Part shown: piece by piece, positions 46,564 to 58,300 of the stretch
Numbering within the stretch: position 1 is the stretch's first letter
Layout of the letters: the number at the start of each line of letters is the position of its first letter
DNA from: Daedaleopsis sinensis
Taxonomy: Eukaryota > Basidiomycota > Agaricomycetes > Polyporales > Polyporaceae
DNA length: 64,000 nucleotides
Reading direction: 5' to 3'
Assembly: GCA_033807695.1 (NCBI GenBank)
Contig: CM066301.1
Span: 806,001 to 870,000 of the forward strand
Notes under the pieces: model-generated
What the model saw: only the letters and a program-made list of their open reading frames with translations
Database searches by the model: none
Told to the model about the DNA's origin: nothing
Program-made: the position numbers and the translations under genes

Positions 46564-47515
46564 TCATGTATTTCTGGAGACGCTTTTCCACGCATTATGA
46601 GTATTCGTGTCTGATGCATATCTCCCGTTATGTATATATCTCCGTCGGATCAATATATTTCGAAGTCAGCTGTCTGTACGAGAATTCGAAAAGGGGTCTA
46701 TCGTTTTGAAAACAGCTGTAATCCCACGAGAACCCCACATAAGCCAGTAGACGCTAAGAGCATCTGCAAATATTTTGTTGATAAGTTGTAAGCGAGGTTA
46801 GACGCCTGAATCTACTTAATAGTTCGACTATTAGCATTGGGTTAAGATGGCCAGAGCCCAGTTCTTAGGCACATCTTCCCTGTTTCGATGCCGAATTAGT
46901 GACATACAGCACCTGTCTACTTTCTATCTGATCAAACTGGAGTCTAACAACTTATATAGTATATTCAATATAAAGGCGCATTTCTTACGCCATTGATAGA
47001 CTAGGGTCAGTCCAAGCTAGTTAGAATACAGAGGGACATACTATGAGTCAATCGAAGTGCCCAACAAGCTAGCCACTGGGTCGGAGAGCAATGAGACACT
47101 CAGCTTCTATCACTGGATGAGCGTAGACTTGACCTTGGGCGTCTCCGTATCCAGATTTGGCCGGCGTCTAAAAGACCAAATTTGGTGGTTATAGGCGTCT
47201 AAGCTGGAGATAAGCTTGGCGTCTATGACTTGGTGGGGTTCTCGTGGGATTAAGGTGCATAAGCGCCCCGTGGGATTAGTAAAAGTCCGCGTGGGACTTA
47301 TAAATATTAAATGTGCAGTCTGACCGTCATAAAAAGCGGTGGATGTTTCCTGAGTGTTATCCGAATATGGTTTGGTCTGGTCTGGTACCTATCCGAATCA
47401 GGACAATTACGTCTTTCAACCAAATTTGAGTTTGTACATGTGTGCCTACCAGCAGCCAATGTCCCTGCGCAGCCCTACGCCCTCCTGTCATTCCTCCGTC
47501 TCGAAGTCATTCATC

Positions 47516-47771
47516 ATGTCGAGACAAGACTTGGGTAGACTCGCTCCCCCAGAATGGCTCGAACGTCATCCAGAGCTTCAACGGCGAGATATCTTACTCG
47601 AGATACCTCTCAAACCGGTGAGTTGATCAAGTTATACTATCGTCGCCTCCCCTAGATCTGCTCAGTAATCTGATCGAATGATGTTTGGGTAGTTCTGCGC
47701 CTGGAGGACGAGCTTCTTGAAGAAGATTCCTCAATACGCCGTAAAGATCATTCCGCACGATGGCATCCAGG
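47516..47771 (+). pseudogene. Kinase-like gene D, 5' part (cut by the KDZ transposon)
   Basis: Exon 1 (47516-47617) is MSRQDLGRLAPPEWLERHPE, the same as in gene A. Exon 2 starts FCAWRTSFLKKIPQYAVKII at 47695 and breaks in PHDGIQ, where transposon sequence begins at 47772. The rest of the gene continues at 61059. ATCCAGG lies on both sides of the insertion. Reading into the element would stop after five foreign residues. Confidence 0.85.
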
Positions 47772-47833
47772 CAGGCGTACCTGTCATATAGATGTATCCC
47801 TAAACTCTTATTAGACGTAGTATGGGATCCATC

Positions 47834-48794
47834 ATGAGCTGTACTTATAGTAGCGTGCTGAGGATGTATCGAGAGCGGACAGTAGATATATCCGCAGATG
47901 CGCCCAATTCAGAATACGCGCATGCGCCAGGCGCTAGCCCGCCCGCCCGCCTTCATACCCTTTCCAGCCGGAAAAGCCCCACGGCCTTCGGTCCGTGCCC
48001 TGGTTCCATCGGAGATTGAATAAACTTAGAGCCTCGTTCCGAATCAGGACGGGCCACTACCAGTCGCCCAGCGTCTGCCCCAAAACGGAATGATATGTTT
48101 AGATAGGGATCTGGAATACGTACAGCATGTAATGGATACATTTCTCACTGGCAACATGATTTGATTCAGTCTAGTATATGGTCTACATAGTATCTCATAC
48201 TTATGTGGAGCCATATTGTAGGCGGTAATGTGGGCAATCGAGTTGTGTATGTCATTACCACCATAAAATCGGCATTGTGACTTAAGTTTCCAGCATGTTC
48301 TAGTTTGTATGAGGCTTCTGCATGCACATACATGACACTAGTGCAACACTTTCACCACCGGCTGAATGAGAGGCAGACACAATGTGTTTCCAGTGACTGC
48401 GAGTGGAATTTGCAGCATTCAAATGGTGATGTACACTAGTGCACAGTTATATTGAATTCACAAGAGTCGTACAAGTGGTACATTAGTTAAAGGACATCAG
48501 ATTTTCTATTATATACGAATCGAGTCGAGAGATACAAAGCGTACAGAAGACTAAGGACTAAGCGAAACACATTTCAGTTATTTGCGGGATTTATGGAGGC
48601 GGGAGAGACGAGCAACAACTATGTAGTACACGGGCGCAAGGGAGATACGACGAGCAGCACAACGCGTTTTTACCGAGACATGGAGCATGGAAAACACGAC
48701 ATAAATGCGCACCGAGACAGCGGGAGAGACGTACAGCAGACATGGCACTAGCAAGGAGACACAGCGAACGATATTATGAGGAGCGAACTCGCCC
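47834..48794. other. Left subterminal non-coding region of the KDZ element
   Basis: About 960 bases without a supported gene. GATGTATC- and GATATATCC-type motifs near 47860-47900 echo the terminal repeat and could be transposase binding sites. A CCCGCCCGCCCGCC run lies near 47940. Confidence 0.45.
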
Positions 48795-51033
48795 TTACGC
48801 CCTTCGCGCACGCTTGGGGGCGTTGTTTTCTCTGTCGGACGCAGGGCCCGGGCGCTCAGGGGATTCGTCCGGGCGGCGTGGTTGCTTGCGAGCACGCTGA
48901 GGGCGAGTAGACAGAGATGACGCGGGTGCTCGAGCAGAGTGTTCCGTGTTGGCAAATGTGGCAAGGGGTGACAACACAGCAGTTGGCGCGGACGGAGATG
49001 TGTGAGTACCTGCGGACGATGACTTCGGAGAGTTGCCAACGGGCGTGTTCGTCGCCAGCGTCATTAACGCAGTCATATGCGAGCTCCCGGGTGTGCTGAC
49101 AGTCGACATAGTGGATGACGTCGCGGACGGGGGAGGGGTCGCGAGCGGGAACGCGGGCGTGGGAGGGGTCACGGGTGGGAGCGCGGGCGTGTTTGCGGTC
49201 AGAGTTGTGGGCTGTAGAGCGAGTGTGTTCGCGGGTGGGGTCGCGAATGCGGTCGCGGGCGCGTCCATAGGCGGCACGACTAAGGAGGTTGCGGGCACGT
49301 TGACGGACGGGATTGTGGACAAGGTCGCGGGCGCGGGGATACCAGCCAATGGATCGGCGTTGAAGACGTAGGGCGGCATGTTCACCGCATTTTGCATTTG
49401 TTCGAAAGTCATATCAGAGACACCGCTCGTCCATCCAGTACCGTACAAGGCCATCAAGGGGTCGGAGAGGGTGAGCTCGGGAGCGTAGGGACTTGTCTGC
49501 CCATGCAGGCTGGCCGTGGCCCCGCCTTGCCAGGTTGTCGGGAACGGTGTCGCGTTCGCACTGAAGTCGAACGCGGAGCCGCTTGTAAAGTTGAAGCTGC
49601 TGCCCCCCAATCCGAAGGGGGAGGAGAACGCGTCGGCACCGAGCATCTGCAGGGGGGACAGGTTCGACGAGAGCGATAGCGTCGGCACGGGAATGGAGCT
49701 AGCGGATTGCGTCGGCGGGTCTGCCAGATGGGGCATGTGCGACATCGGCGGCTCGGGCGATGGGGACCTGGAACCATTCGAAGAGGATCCAGCGACAGCT
49801 GTGCTCGCCAACGGCTGCGAGGCGTAGGGCGGCTCGGGCGATGAGGACCTGGGACCATTCGAGGAGGATCCGGCGACGGCCGTGCTAGCAAACGGCTGCG
49901 AGGCGTTGTCCTCGTGGTCGGGCGAGACGGGGGCTAGAGCGCGGCTCTCTCGGATCTCTCGGGCTGATTCGCAGTGCGAATCAGCTTCTGAACACGGGCG
50001 ATGATGAAGTGAGAACGTACGGTAGACGCCCCGCGCGAAGTGCACCATGGGCCGGATAAAGCCGTCCCGGAAATTGTCGACGACTTGAGGAAGCGTGTGT
50101 CCAGATTGGTTCTGGCCAAAATGGACTCTGCAAAATGCGAACAGTTAGAAACATTGAGTGACCAGGTGGTGTGCAGAACTCACGCAAAACTATGTATGTC
50201 GCCATTATTCTCGGGAGAAGGACCGGCGGCGATGACCGAGAAACACCACCCTGTCTGTTGGGCAATGGGCTCGAGAAGTCGTTCAATAAGGGTAGGAGCC
50301 GCGTCAATGGCACTTGTCGTCATAGTTAGAACACAGGCACGGGTACGATCTGCGTTAATATACTCACTTTTGGTACTCTTGAGGCGTCTGCGAGGCTCCG
50401 TCGGTAGGCGGTGGCACCGCGCGTGAGGCCTTCTCCTCAGCAACCCGCGCGTCCACCTGAGCTCGCACCTCGTCGCCAGCCTCGCGGAACATGGTGTCGA
50501 CGCGCGCGCGTGTAATGCGGAGGACTTCGCGGCGGTTGAGCTTGCGCCCCGCAGCCTTGCGCTCCTCATTGAGATCGCGTTCGACCACAGCTTTTTTCTC
50601 GTCGTCGTAAAACAGGCGGCAGAATACTTCCCTGGCCTGCGGCGCACGGCCCTTGGCTTTTATGAGAGACTGGGTGACGGCGGCAGGGACACCGCGAGAG
50701 TCTCGAGTGCGAGAGCGGTGATTCTTGTACCATGTGGTAATGCGCTGTAGGGTCCCGATAGGTCAGAAATGTGTAGATATATTCGGATATATCTAGACAT
50801 ACATTTTGACGAAGGACAATTGCGTCTGCCAGCTGAGCTTCCTGCTCGGAGGTGAGGTTGGTCGTGTTGGGCCCGAAAAGCGCGTCGCGTTCCGGCCACC
50901 GGACGAAGAAGTCGTGGAAGACTGTGGTAAGCCAGGACGCGAGCCGACCGCGTCGGCGCGCGTCGGCGCACGCGCCCTTGCGGTCGGAAAGCCAGAGCCA
51001 TTGTTCGTATGTTGCCCATGGGCGCGGAGCCAT
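48795..51033 (-). CDS. KDZ-element gene 1: homeodomain-like DNA-binding candidate
   Basis: ATG 51033 begins MAPRPWATYEQWLWLSDRKG. Exon 1 continues FFVRWPERDALFG and NLTSEQEAQLADAIVLRQN. An intron joins it to RITTWYKNHRSRTRDSRGVP, which resembles the third helix of a homeodomain (usually xxxWFxNxR). A charged helical region follows: ERDLNEERKAAGRKLNRREV and RITRARVDTMFREAGDEV. Then come IERLLEPIAQQTGWCFSVIA, HTLPQVVDNFRDGFIRPMVH, and a C-terminus of about 390 Ser/Thr/Pro-rich residues with two 30-residue repeats (SQP(F/L)ASTAVAGSSSNG) and a basic end, APKRARRA, at 48795. At least four introns. A regulatory role is inference. Confidence 0.68.
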
Positions 51034-51324
51034 CTATTGACGCGTGTCAGAGGCAACACAGACGAGCAGGAACTGGGACTTACTTTGGATTGGGGAGATG
51101 AGGTTGCAAGGACAGGTGCGAGACGAAGGAGCGCCCGGGGCTTGTAATCTTAAATAGCCAACGGTTTAGGCAAAGCTGTTACTTGTGAGTTGAGACACCA
51201 CGCACCTGCTGCATCGAGCTTGGGCAGAAGGCCGCCCGTGCGACGGCATATATGAAGTGCTTGCGGATCCCTGCCCCTCCTCTCGCATCTCTCCCTCTTT
51301 CCTCCTCTTCGTCGTCCTATTGCA

Positions 51325-52611
51325 ATGACCAACAGCTCCGTCCCCGAGCGCAAGGACTGGGAGAGTTCCCAGTCCCCGCGCTTCAGTATCTGCGACATCC
51401 TGGACCAATGGCTTGAGTTCTGTGAAGCCTACAATGGTGCATTAGTCAACGCCACAGCGGTATCCACTGTTACTGTTCACTCACAATCGTTGACAGCGGC
51501 AAACCCGGAGCATCCTATCAAGGCCCCTTGCACAGGATGCTTGCGGTGGCTACTTTACGGTATGTTCGATGTTGTCAACTCCGAACGATGTCGTCGTGGT
51601 TGGTGGGCAGTGTGTCGGAGCTGGCAACTAACACTTGTCACACAGGAAACGGTCACGTGCATGTGACCTCCCAGACGGACGATTCCGGGGATAGCGATCG
51701 CGACCTGTGGGACAATGTCTCCCCCCAGTCGACCTTTCTCTCCAACCACCTCCCTCCCATCATCGAAGGCCCTTCGCCTTCCACTAGTCCCTCTGCAGCT
51801 TCCCCCTCCCTCGCCGACCGTCGTGTCACCGACAACACTCCTGTCGACATTGGTGCACACGAGCACGAGTACTACTGCCGGAACTGTGGAGGGCGCGAGG
51901 GTCCCCAAGCAGGGCTTACCACTCGGTCTGTCCCTCTCTCGTCTACGCTCAACTTCGCTGGCCTCGCGTCATCTTCTCCATACCAACCTCGCGATCGGCG
52001 TGTCGGCACAACCGGGACTGATGTCTCGGTTGCCACGAGTGCTGTTGACTCTGCCGATACATCGCTATCTTCATTGACTGCCAGCTCGGGTCGTGATTCT
52101 CTCTACACCACCCCCGAGCATCTCAACGCCGACCTTCCGGATGACGACAGCCAGACGGAGAGTAGAGTCATCCCGACCTCCGTCGTCGTCAACTCTGGCC
52201 CCGCTTCAACTGCCAACGTCCCCCCTCCCCCTCCCCCAACTGTTGCTGGCGATGAAGGAGGCCCCAACCCCGAGTCTGCCGCCATGGCTGGTCCCGACCT
52301 CGTCGTTGCCACTAGTGGGGCGACGCCCATCCGCTCTTACATCCCACATATCGCCCCCCCTTCTGCGTCTGAAACCTGGTATGTGGTGACGTGCGGTCGG
52401 ACTGTAGGCGTCTTCGACAACAGGTAAGTCGACTTTTACATAGTTCTGGAGATACGCTAACCATTCCTCGAGTGCCCAAATGCAGAAGTCCATTGGGAAC
52501 GTCCCGAATTGGTCGGGGAAGAAGTACCCTGACCGCAACGAGGCTATCCGCGCTTTTCTCAAGGCCGAGCTCAACGATGTCGTGAGGGAGAGGTACCCTC
52601 CTCCGCGTTAG
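51325..52611 (+). CDS. KDZ-element gene 2: protein with RNase H1 N-terminal/viroplasmin-like domain
   Basis: ATG 51325 begins MTNSSVPERKDWESSQSPRF. Three exons. The first intron joins LRWLLY to GNGHVHVTSQTDDSGDS. A long Ser/Thr/Pro-rich middle contains a possible zinc-binding EHEYYCRNCGG. The C-terminus reads SETWYVVTCGRTVGVFDN, spliced to SAQMQKSIGNVPNWSGKKYP and DRNEAIRAFLKAEL, with the stop at 52611. The order YxVxxGRxxGxxD, Q..I.....W..KxY, EAIxAF matches the small RNase H1 N-terminal (viroplasmin-like) fold, which binds RNA-DNA hybrids or dsRNA in RNase H1. There is no catalytic RNase H domain. It is divergent from gene 1 with 290 bases between starts. Confidence 0.7.
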
Positions 52612-53114
52612 GGTAAACCGCATCCCTCTCCCCTCTTGAACGATGCTCAGCCCCGTATGTATCTTCCCCTCGTCTCTTACCTTGGACATCGAGTTCTATA
52701 TCGTCGTGGTATTCTCCATCCCTTACGTCTGTACGCTCAGCTTCTCTCGGCTCGATTTCGATTAATCGTCGTCCAGCTTTGATGTGATTCTCATGTGTCC
52801 TTTCGGTATCCTGTTGCTCCAAGTCTGCTCTCGATGTTCTCCCTCGCTCGTCCATCAAAATCCATACCGCTATTGGTCTGACTCCCTTTCGATGTGTATC
52901 TTGTCCGTCTGACTTACGCTCTCCGCACTCTCGTCACGATTGTACCCGAAAATTCTGATGACGCCCTTGACACCTGTCGTTCTACTTGCCGTGAATAGTC
53001 ACTCTGTATCCCCAACAGCCTTTACTCCTCGCCCCTTCAATAAATAATGCATGTGCATACATATACGTCGCTCACATGCACTCGCTCTTTGCGAACCTCT
53101 CTTCTCGCACCACC
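52612..53114. other. Intergenic region within the KDZ element
   Basis: About 500 bases between gene 2 and gene 3 on the same strand. No gene is seen. ATAATGCATGTGCATACATATA near 53043 is a short palindromic stretch. Confidence 0.4.
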
Positions 53115-53932
53115 ATGGGTCGGCGCCCAAAGTATCTCACCCTGGAGGCTAAGCGTCTCGCGCAATCAGAACATCAGCGCAAATATCGAGCCTCCGCAAA
53201 GTATAATCACTGCTTGTATCCTTCTCTTTACCATGCTAACAGATTATTTCCAGGGCGAAAGAGACAAAGACACACTCTAATCGAGCGTATTACGAAGCCC
53301 GGAAAGACGCTGGCCCAGCCTTGGAGCCTCCTTCTTCCTTGTCCCTCCGCGACGTCCCGCTACCACTCGAGCTGCAAGTACGCGGTGCTAAGATATTCCG
53401 CGCGGCATTCGCGGCCTATGACTCAGTGCCCACTCTGGGCCTCTGGGACTCGCCCTACCGATTTGACGCACCTCCTCGCGAAACCATGAAGAGATACAGC
53501 GCCTCCGAGGATGTGGAGGGGCCCGATGAAGATATCGACGTCCCAGAAGGCTTAGGAGCTGTACTATGGCGATCGTATGGTGCGGTACTGGGCTCGGCTC
53601 AGTGCGAGCGAATTATGGACGCAGGATACGCTCGCGCGAAGCGTTGGCAGTCCATGCCTCCTGCCGCCATTGACGCCGAGGTACGAGTTGAGCTGGCAGT
53701 GAGGATTGATGGTTGGATGGAGCTCTTTGGGCTAGGAGAGGAGTTAGAGGATCCGGAGGCTCGAGAGGTGGCCCTAGATTGGGGGGCGAAGATAGTTCTT
53801 CTGCTCATAGAAGAGGGGGAGTACCGTCTTCGCGAGGGCGTCAAGGCCTATAGCCAGGGATTTCGCGAAAATCGTCTGCCGTGGCAGGCGATGATGGTTG
53901 AAATACGTCGTTTATTGGACGACGAGAATTGA
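53115..53932 (+). CDS. KDZ-element gene 3: small protein with basic N-terminus
   Basis: ATG 53115 begins MGRRPKYLTLEAKRLAQSEH and continues QRKYRASAK. A roughly 55-base intron joins AKETKTHSNRAYYEARKDAG. The basic, helical N-terminus (GRRxKY...QRxYRAS...NRAYY) recalls bZIP-like basic regions and short proteins I associate with basidiomycete transposon-rich loci. Further on are LPLELQVRGAKIFRAAFAAY, an acidic VEGPDEDIDVPEGLGA, and helical segments ending EIRRLLDDEN at 53932. About 250 residues, no known enzymatic motif. A DNA-binding role is a guess from the basic region. Confidence 0.65.
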
Positions 53933-55328
53933 ATGTAACACACCTTTGATTACTTCGGAGAGAGCACAGTTTGTCATTGATGAGGTCCGAGTCGAGGACT
54001 CAACACTTCGGGCTGCCGAGACTGAAGGGATTACAGTGCACCAGTATGGTCGACGTGGTTGACCCTGGTTCGCGTTCAATAGTTGATCCTATGTGAGGTG
54101 GATAATGACCGCATATGTTCCCTGTGTGCGAGTAGAGATGGTATCACTCATACTCGAGGGTGTATGGGTGAAGTATTGGTCTAATAACGATTTGTTTTGT
54201 TAGACGATGATATTCAGATGCATCGATATTCGTGTTCTGATTGGCTGGGGACCAGGTTTGACCGGCGCCTCGCTCGGTGCTTCTTCAGCCATCAATTTTT
54301 GGCGCGTGTCTAGCTTGATCCTCTTCTACCATCTGTAACCTACCACTCAACCTCTCATAAGTACGCTCCGACCTTCCGCTATATTCTTGCGCGTCCAGTA
54401 TTGTTACCAGTATCCGGGATATACGCTGTGAGTGTATAGCCTCGCGGGGGTGAGCTAGTACTGACTCTACTGGTACAGCCGAGCGGATAAAGCAAGTGAC
54501 GTGTCACTTTGCAGACATCGTCCTCCTCGTCCTCCTCGTCTAGTCCCATGCGATGCGACGCCACTTGCCGCTTGGGGTCTTGATTGAGCAGGCACGATGC
54601 ACTGGCAGGTATGAGTCCTAGGGCCCCTTCGGGTCTGGCCCTCTCGTCGACGAGACTAGACTGACATTGATTCAACCGCAGATGTATCCATAGAATATGC
54701 GGCGCACTCCTCCGCTCTTCTTTCATTAATCTATTTGTACATGCGGCACCCCGGTGAGTCCAGCTTAATATTCATGTCACCCGACCCTCGAGCCCTACAT
54801 CCATTCCAAGATACCCCGTACCCAAATGAGCATAATCACTGAAATGGGGCTTTTGCAGGTCTCCATCGCCCACGAAGCTCTCTCACACCGGGAGCAGTGA
54901 CCGTGTGGTGGATATGCATTCGAAAGGTCACCCATATCACCGACTTCTTCGAATACGAACCCACATGCACGCCCTCCAATCAATCCTTTTATGTGTTGTT
55001 TGGACGGCTCTTCTGCCAATCTAGGCCCGGCCTTCGTTGATATTTGTGAGCCCAGTTCCACAAGCGGTGTGGCCTGTTCCACTCATACTCAGTTCCAGAC
55101 ACCACCCGCCGCCAGTGACGAGTCACTCCCGACGATCCGCCCCTCGACCCTTCATTTATCTTCAAGTGGTGCGGTCATCCGCCTCTCCATGGACGCTGAA
55201 CACCACGAGCACGTCACTCATGACGCAGTAACGCGGTAACAGAAGTGTTAAGCCGCGCGGCTTGAGCACTATCTAATGCATGCTGCCCCCGGCTGCACCC
55301 CGCTCTCTCTATCGCTCTTATTCCCATC
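53933..55328. other. Intergenic region upstream of the KDZ transposase
   Basis: About 1.4 kb. A (TCCTCG)n tract lies at 54514-54540. The ACAGCCGAGCGGATAAAGC at 54476 looks tRNA-like but lacks a T-arm. No coding gene is supported; the distal part probably holds the transposase promoter. Confidence 0.45.
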
Positions 55329-58300
55329 ATGCCTCCCCGATGGCTTCACGCCATCAGGAAACTCTTCATGCCTCGTTCCAAGCGCAAGAACAACTTCACG
55401 TACTACACTGGCGACTCGGACGACGGCGGCGACAACGACCGCAGCGGACACTCCTCACCCACTCCGCGGCACACCCATGCCGACTGGGCATACCGCGACG
55501 AGGGCACTCGCGTGCGGACATCATACTATGACCTCCCTGCCTCACCTCAGAAGCGCGCTCGCAGCTCATCGCTCCCTCCGTCGCTGCCATCCCTGGTGGC
55601 CGACGAGCCAGTCACCTCCTCCTATGACCCGACGGCTCATCCCGGCGACTTGGACTACATCTACCATCAGCTCCAGCAACTCGACGAAGCAAGCTCGCCT
55701 CGCAAGCGGACCGCCGGGGTGTGTATGATCTTTGAACGCGCGCGTGTATGGCTGACCGCATCTTCTAACAGGACCGTCCCCTCCTCCAATGGATTCCGGA
55801 AGCCGACGGATATCTCGACGAACTTCTGCGCCTGGAAGGTCGCGGCGATTTCGCGCACTCTCAATGTCCGTGCGGCGCGGATGCCATTGCCACCGTTTAT
55901 CGGTGCGAGGATTGCGCCGACCTCCAGCTCTACTGTCAGTGCTGTGTCGTTTCGCGTCATGCTCATAGCCCACTCCATCGTATCAAGGTACGCTTTCGAA
56001 CTTGAACATCATGCGATCGTATACATGTTGATCATGCATTGCAGCAATGGCGCGACGACCACTTCTCCCGGGTCTCTCTCAAGGCTCTCGGTCTCTCCGT
56101 CCAGCTTGGTCACGAACCCGGCGAGCGTTGCCTCAATCCCAAATCCGCCTGGGGCGACGAGTTTGTTGTTCTCGACATCTTCGGGGTCCACGATGTCTCG
56201 GTCAGCTACTGTGGGTGTGAACGTGCACTTCCGCATCATCAGCAAGTCCTTCGCGCTCGTTGGTACCCAGCTACATCCATCAATCCCAAGACCGCGGCTA
56301 CGTTCCGTCTCCTCGAATCCTTCCACATCCTCTCTACACAGTCGAACGTCTCTGCCTACGATTTCTATATCTCTCTTGCCCGCCGTACAAACAATACTGG
56401 TGTCAGCCCTCCTAAGGTATGGGTATCTAACTCTCCGTCCATGATAGACAGCGCTGACTGACTCCCTTCTGTACAGGACCGCTATCCTGCGTTCCTGATG
56501 ATGTCACGGCAATGGCGTCACCTCAAGATGATGAAGCGGGGCGGGCGCGGTAACGATCCGGGGGGCATCGCTGCAACAGGGCCGGGCGAGTGCGCCGTCG
56601 ATTGTCCCGCTTGTCCCCAGCCGGGCAAAAACCTCCCCCCCATGCATGGCGGTAACGACGACAATGAGGACGCTGCCCATGACCACGTAAACGCGCCGCC
56701 GCGCACGAGGTGCGATGCACATGTTACCTGTTGACTTGCCGCATGCTGACCCTCATTACAGCTGGCTTCAGAGGTTGTACATCGCCATCGACGCCAACTT
56801 TCGCCTCAAGCGTAAGAAGGTTTCGAACGACAACGTCGACCCTAGCCTCAGCCATGGCTATGCATACGTGGTCGAGGAGAAGGTGTACAAGCAACACCTC
56901 GCGACATACGATACCCTTCCGCCGGAGCCATCCGATCACTGCAACAATCACGATGCCGTCAAACTCGCTACGCTGAAGGGCGCCCCGGGTCTCGCTGCTA
57001 CCGGAGTTGCGAGTGTCGACTGCGCCCGGCATGAAATGAAGCGGCCGTGCTCTACGGGCGATTTGCAGAAGGGGGAGCGGTATGTACCCTTCTCACACCA
57101 TTTTTGACGACTTATACTGAAGACATGTTGTAGATTCGTGAACATGGACTACATCCTCTGGTCCTCGCTACAGCAAAATGCACCGTCTGATATACTAGCT
57201 TCGTACGATATAGCCTGTCACATGGACCGGAAGTTCGACGCTCGCTTCGCAAAGTACGGTTTCGACGCCTCACCCTTCGACATCACATGGACGGTCCCCA
57301 AGTTCCACATCAACGCTCACCGGGAGCAATGCCGAGCCGACTATAATCTCCGCTACATCCCTTTCTGCGCTCGGGATGATGGAGAAGCCATCGAGCGTGC
57401 GTGGTCTCGGACGAACGCCGCCGCCGCGAGCACGAAAGAGATGGGCCCGGGGGCTCGTCGCGACGTCTTGGACGACATATTCGGTTATCACAACTGGCTC
57501 AAGGTCACATTTCTTCGTAAGTATATTTGATTATCTCTCACATTGGTAATTATTCTCATTGATCAGTGGGTCTTACTGCAGCTGCGACATTGTTGGGTCG
57601 AATGAAGAAAGCCGTCCCGGAGCGCAACGCGCAGGTTCAAGCATTCCACCAGTTCAATGCTGCGTTGCCCGAGGAGAACACCCGCGTCTGGGAGACCATG
57701 GTTCAAGCTTGGGAGGCTGATCGTTCAAAGCCCAACCCTTTCTATGTGAACCGGCCAGGTACGCACGATTCATCCGCTGACTTCCACGTATACGACGTGA
57801 CATTTGTACTGTATAGCGATCACACAAGCTGTCATCAAACGTCAGCTCGCTGAAGAGGACGCCCAAGCACTCGCGGATGGGACCGCATTGGTTGTGCATG
57901 AGAAGTTCTCGGCGAGCGCCATGGTTGTCGCCGGCATCGAGCTCGAGGACAGCCAGTAAGCACCTCGCAATGTCACGTTTATACAAACATCCTAACCTGT
58001 CGCTTTCACAGGCGGCGTCTCAAGTCTGATGTGGCATCTCTGTCAAGCCATGCCACCGACGTGCAGCAGGCCAAGATGCTCGAGCGACAAAATGCCCTTC
58101 GTCGCCGGATCGACGCGTGGTTCGAGGTTCAGCAGCTCTACATCCCGGGGGTTGCCGCTCAGCGTGCCCGTCTTCTCTCGCTCGACGAACGTGCTCTGCT
58201 GCCCCACAACATTCCTCTGCTGCTCCCTTCCTCCGCCATCGCCCTCACTCCGTGCTCGCCGGAACTTCTTGAACAAGAGTGGCGCTTGCGCTACGCTCAA

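Larger units (their letters stand above)
41929..46718. mobile_element. Tc1/mariner (DD34E) transposon carrying two extra genes
   Basis: Perfect 50-bp inverted repeats lie at 41929-41978 and 46669-46718, beginning CAGCTGTTTTCAAAACGATA. A TA duplication is at 41927-41928 and 46719-46720. The opposite repeat of the host element reads uninterrupted through the same site near 47251 (GGGATTAAGG), which gives the empty site. Within 4,790 bp are the transposase (42083-43265), a proline-rich/acidic protein (45356-43529, minus) and a GNAT acetyltransferase (45577-46563, plus). Tc1/mariner elements are usually 1-2.5 kb with only a transposase, so two intact-looking spliced passengers are unusual. Confidence 0.88.
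41848..47331. mobile_element. Non-autonomous 692-bp inverted-repeat element, split by a Tc1 element
   Basis: The ends are TATGACGGTCAGACTGCAC and its reverse complement. They are flanked by AAAAGC on both sides (41842-41847 and 47332-47337). The left arm of the big duplication has a single GCTTTT at 1829-1834 at the same place, confirming insertion. The terminal inverted repeats are identical over about 99 bases once the nested Tc1 element (41929-46718) is removed; the inner 46739-47230 is AT-rich and non-coding. Without the nested element it is 692 bp. A 6-bp duplication with no transposase leaves the superfamily open. Confidence 0.85.

Noticed and set aside
41846..47333. A TA target duplication for the outer 692-bp element
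   Set aside because: The uninterrupted left arm reads CCACCGCTTTTACG with no TA at the junction; the duplicated sequence is AAAAGC, and the TA bases are part of the element ends.
54470..54500. A tRNA-like string, ACAGCCGAGCGGATAAAGC
   Set aside because: It resembles a tRNA D-arm, but there is no matching acceptor stem or T-loop (GGTTCRA) within 100 bases.
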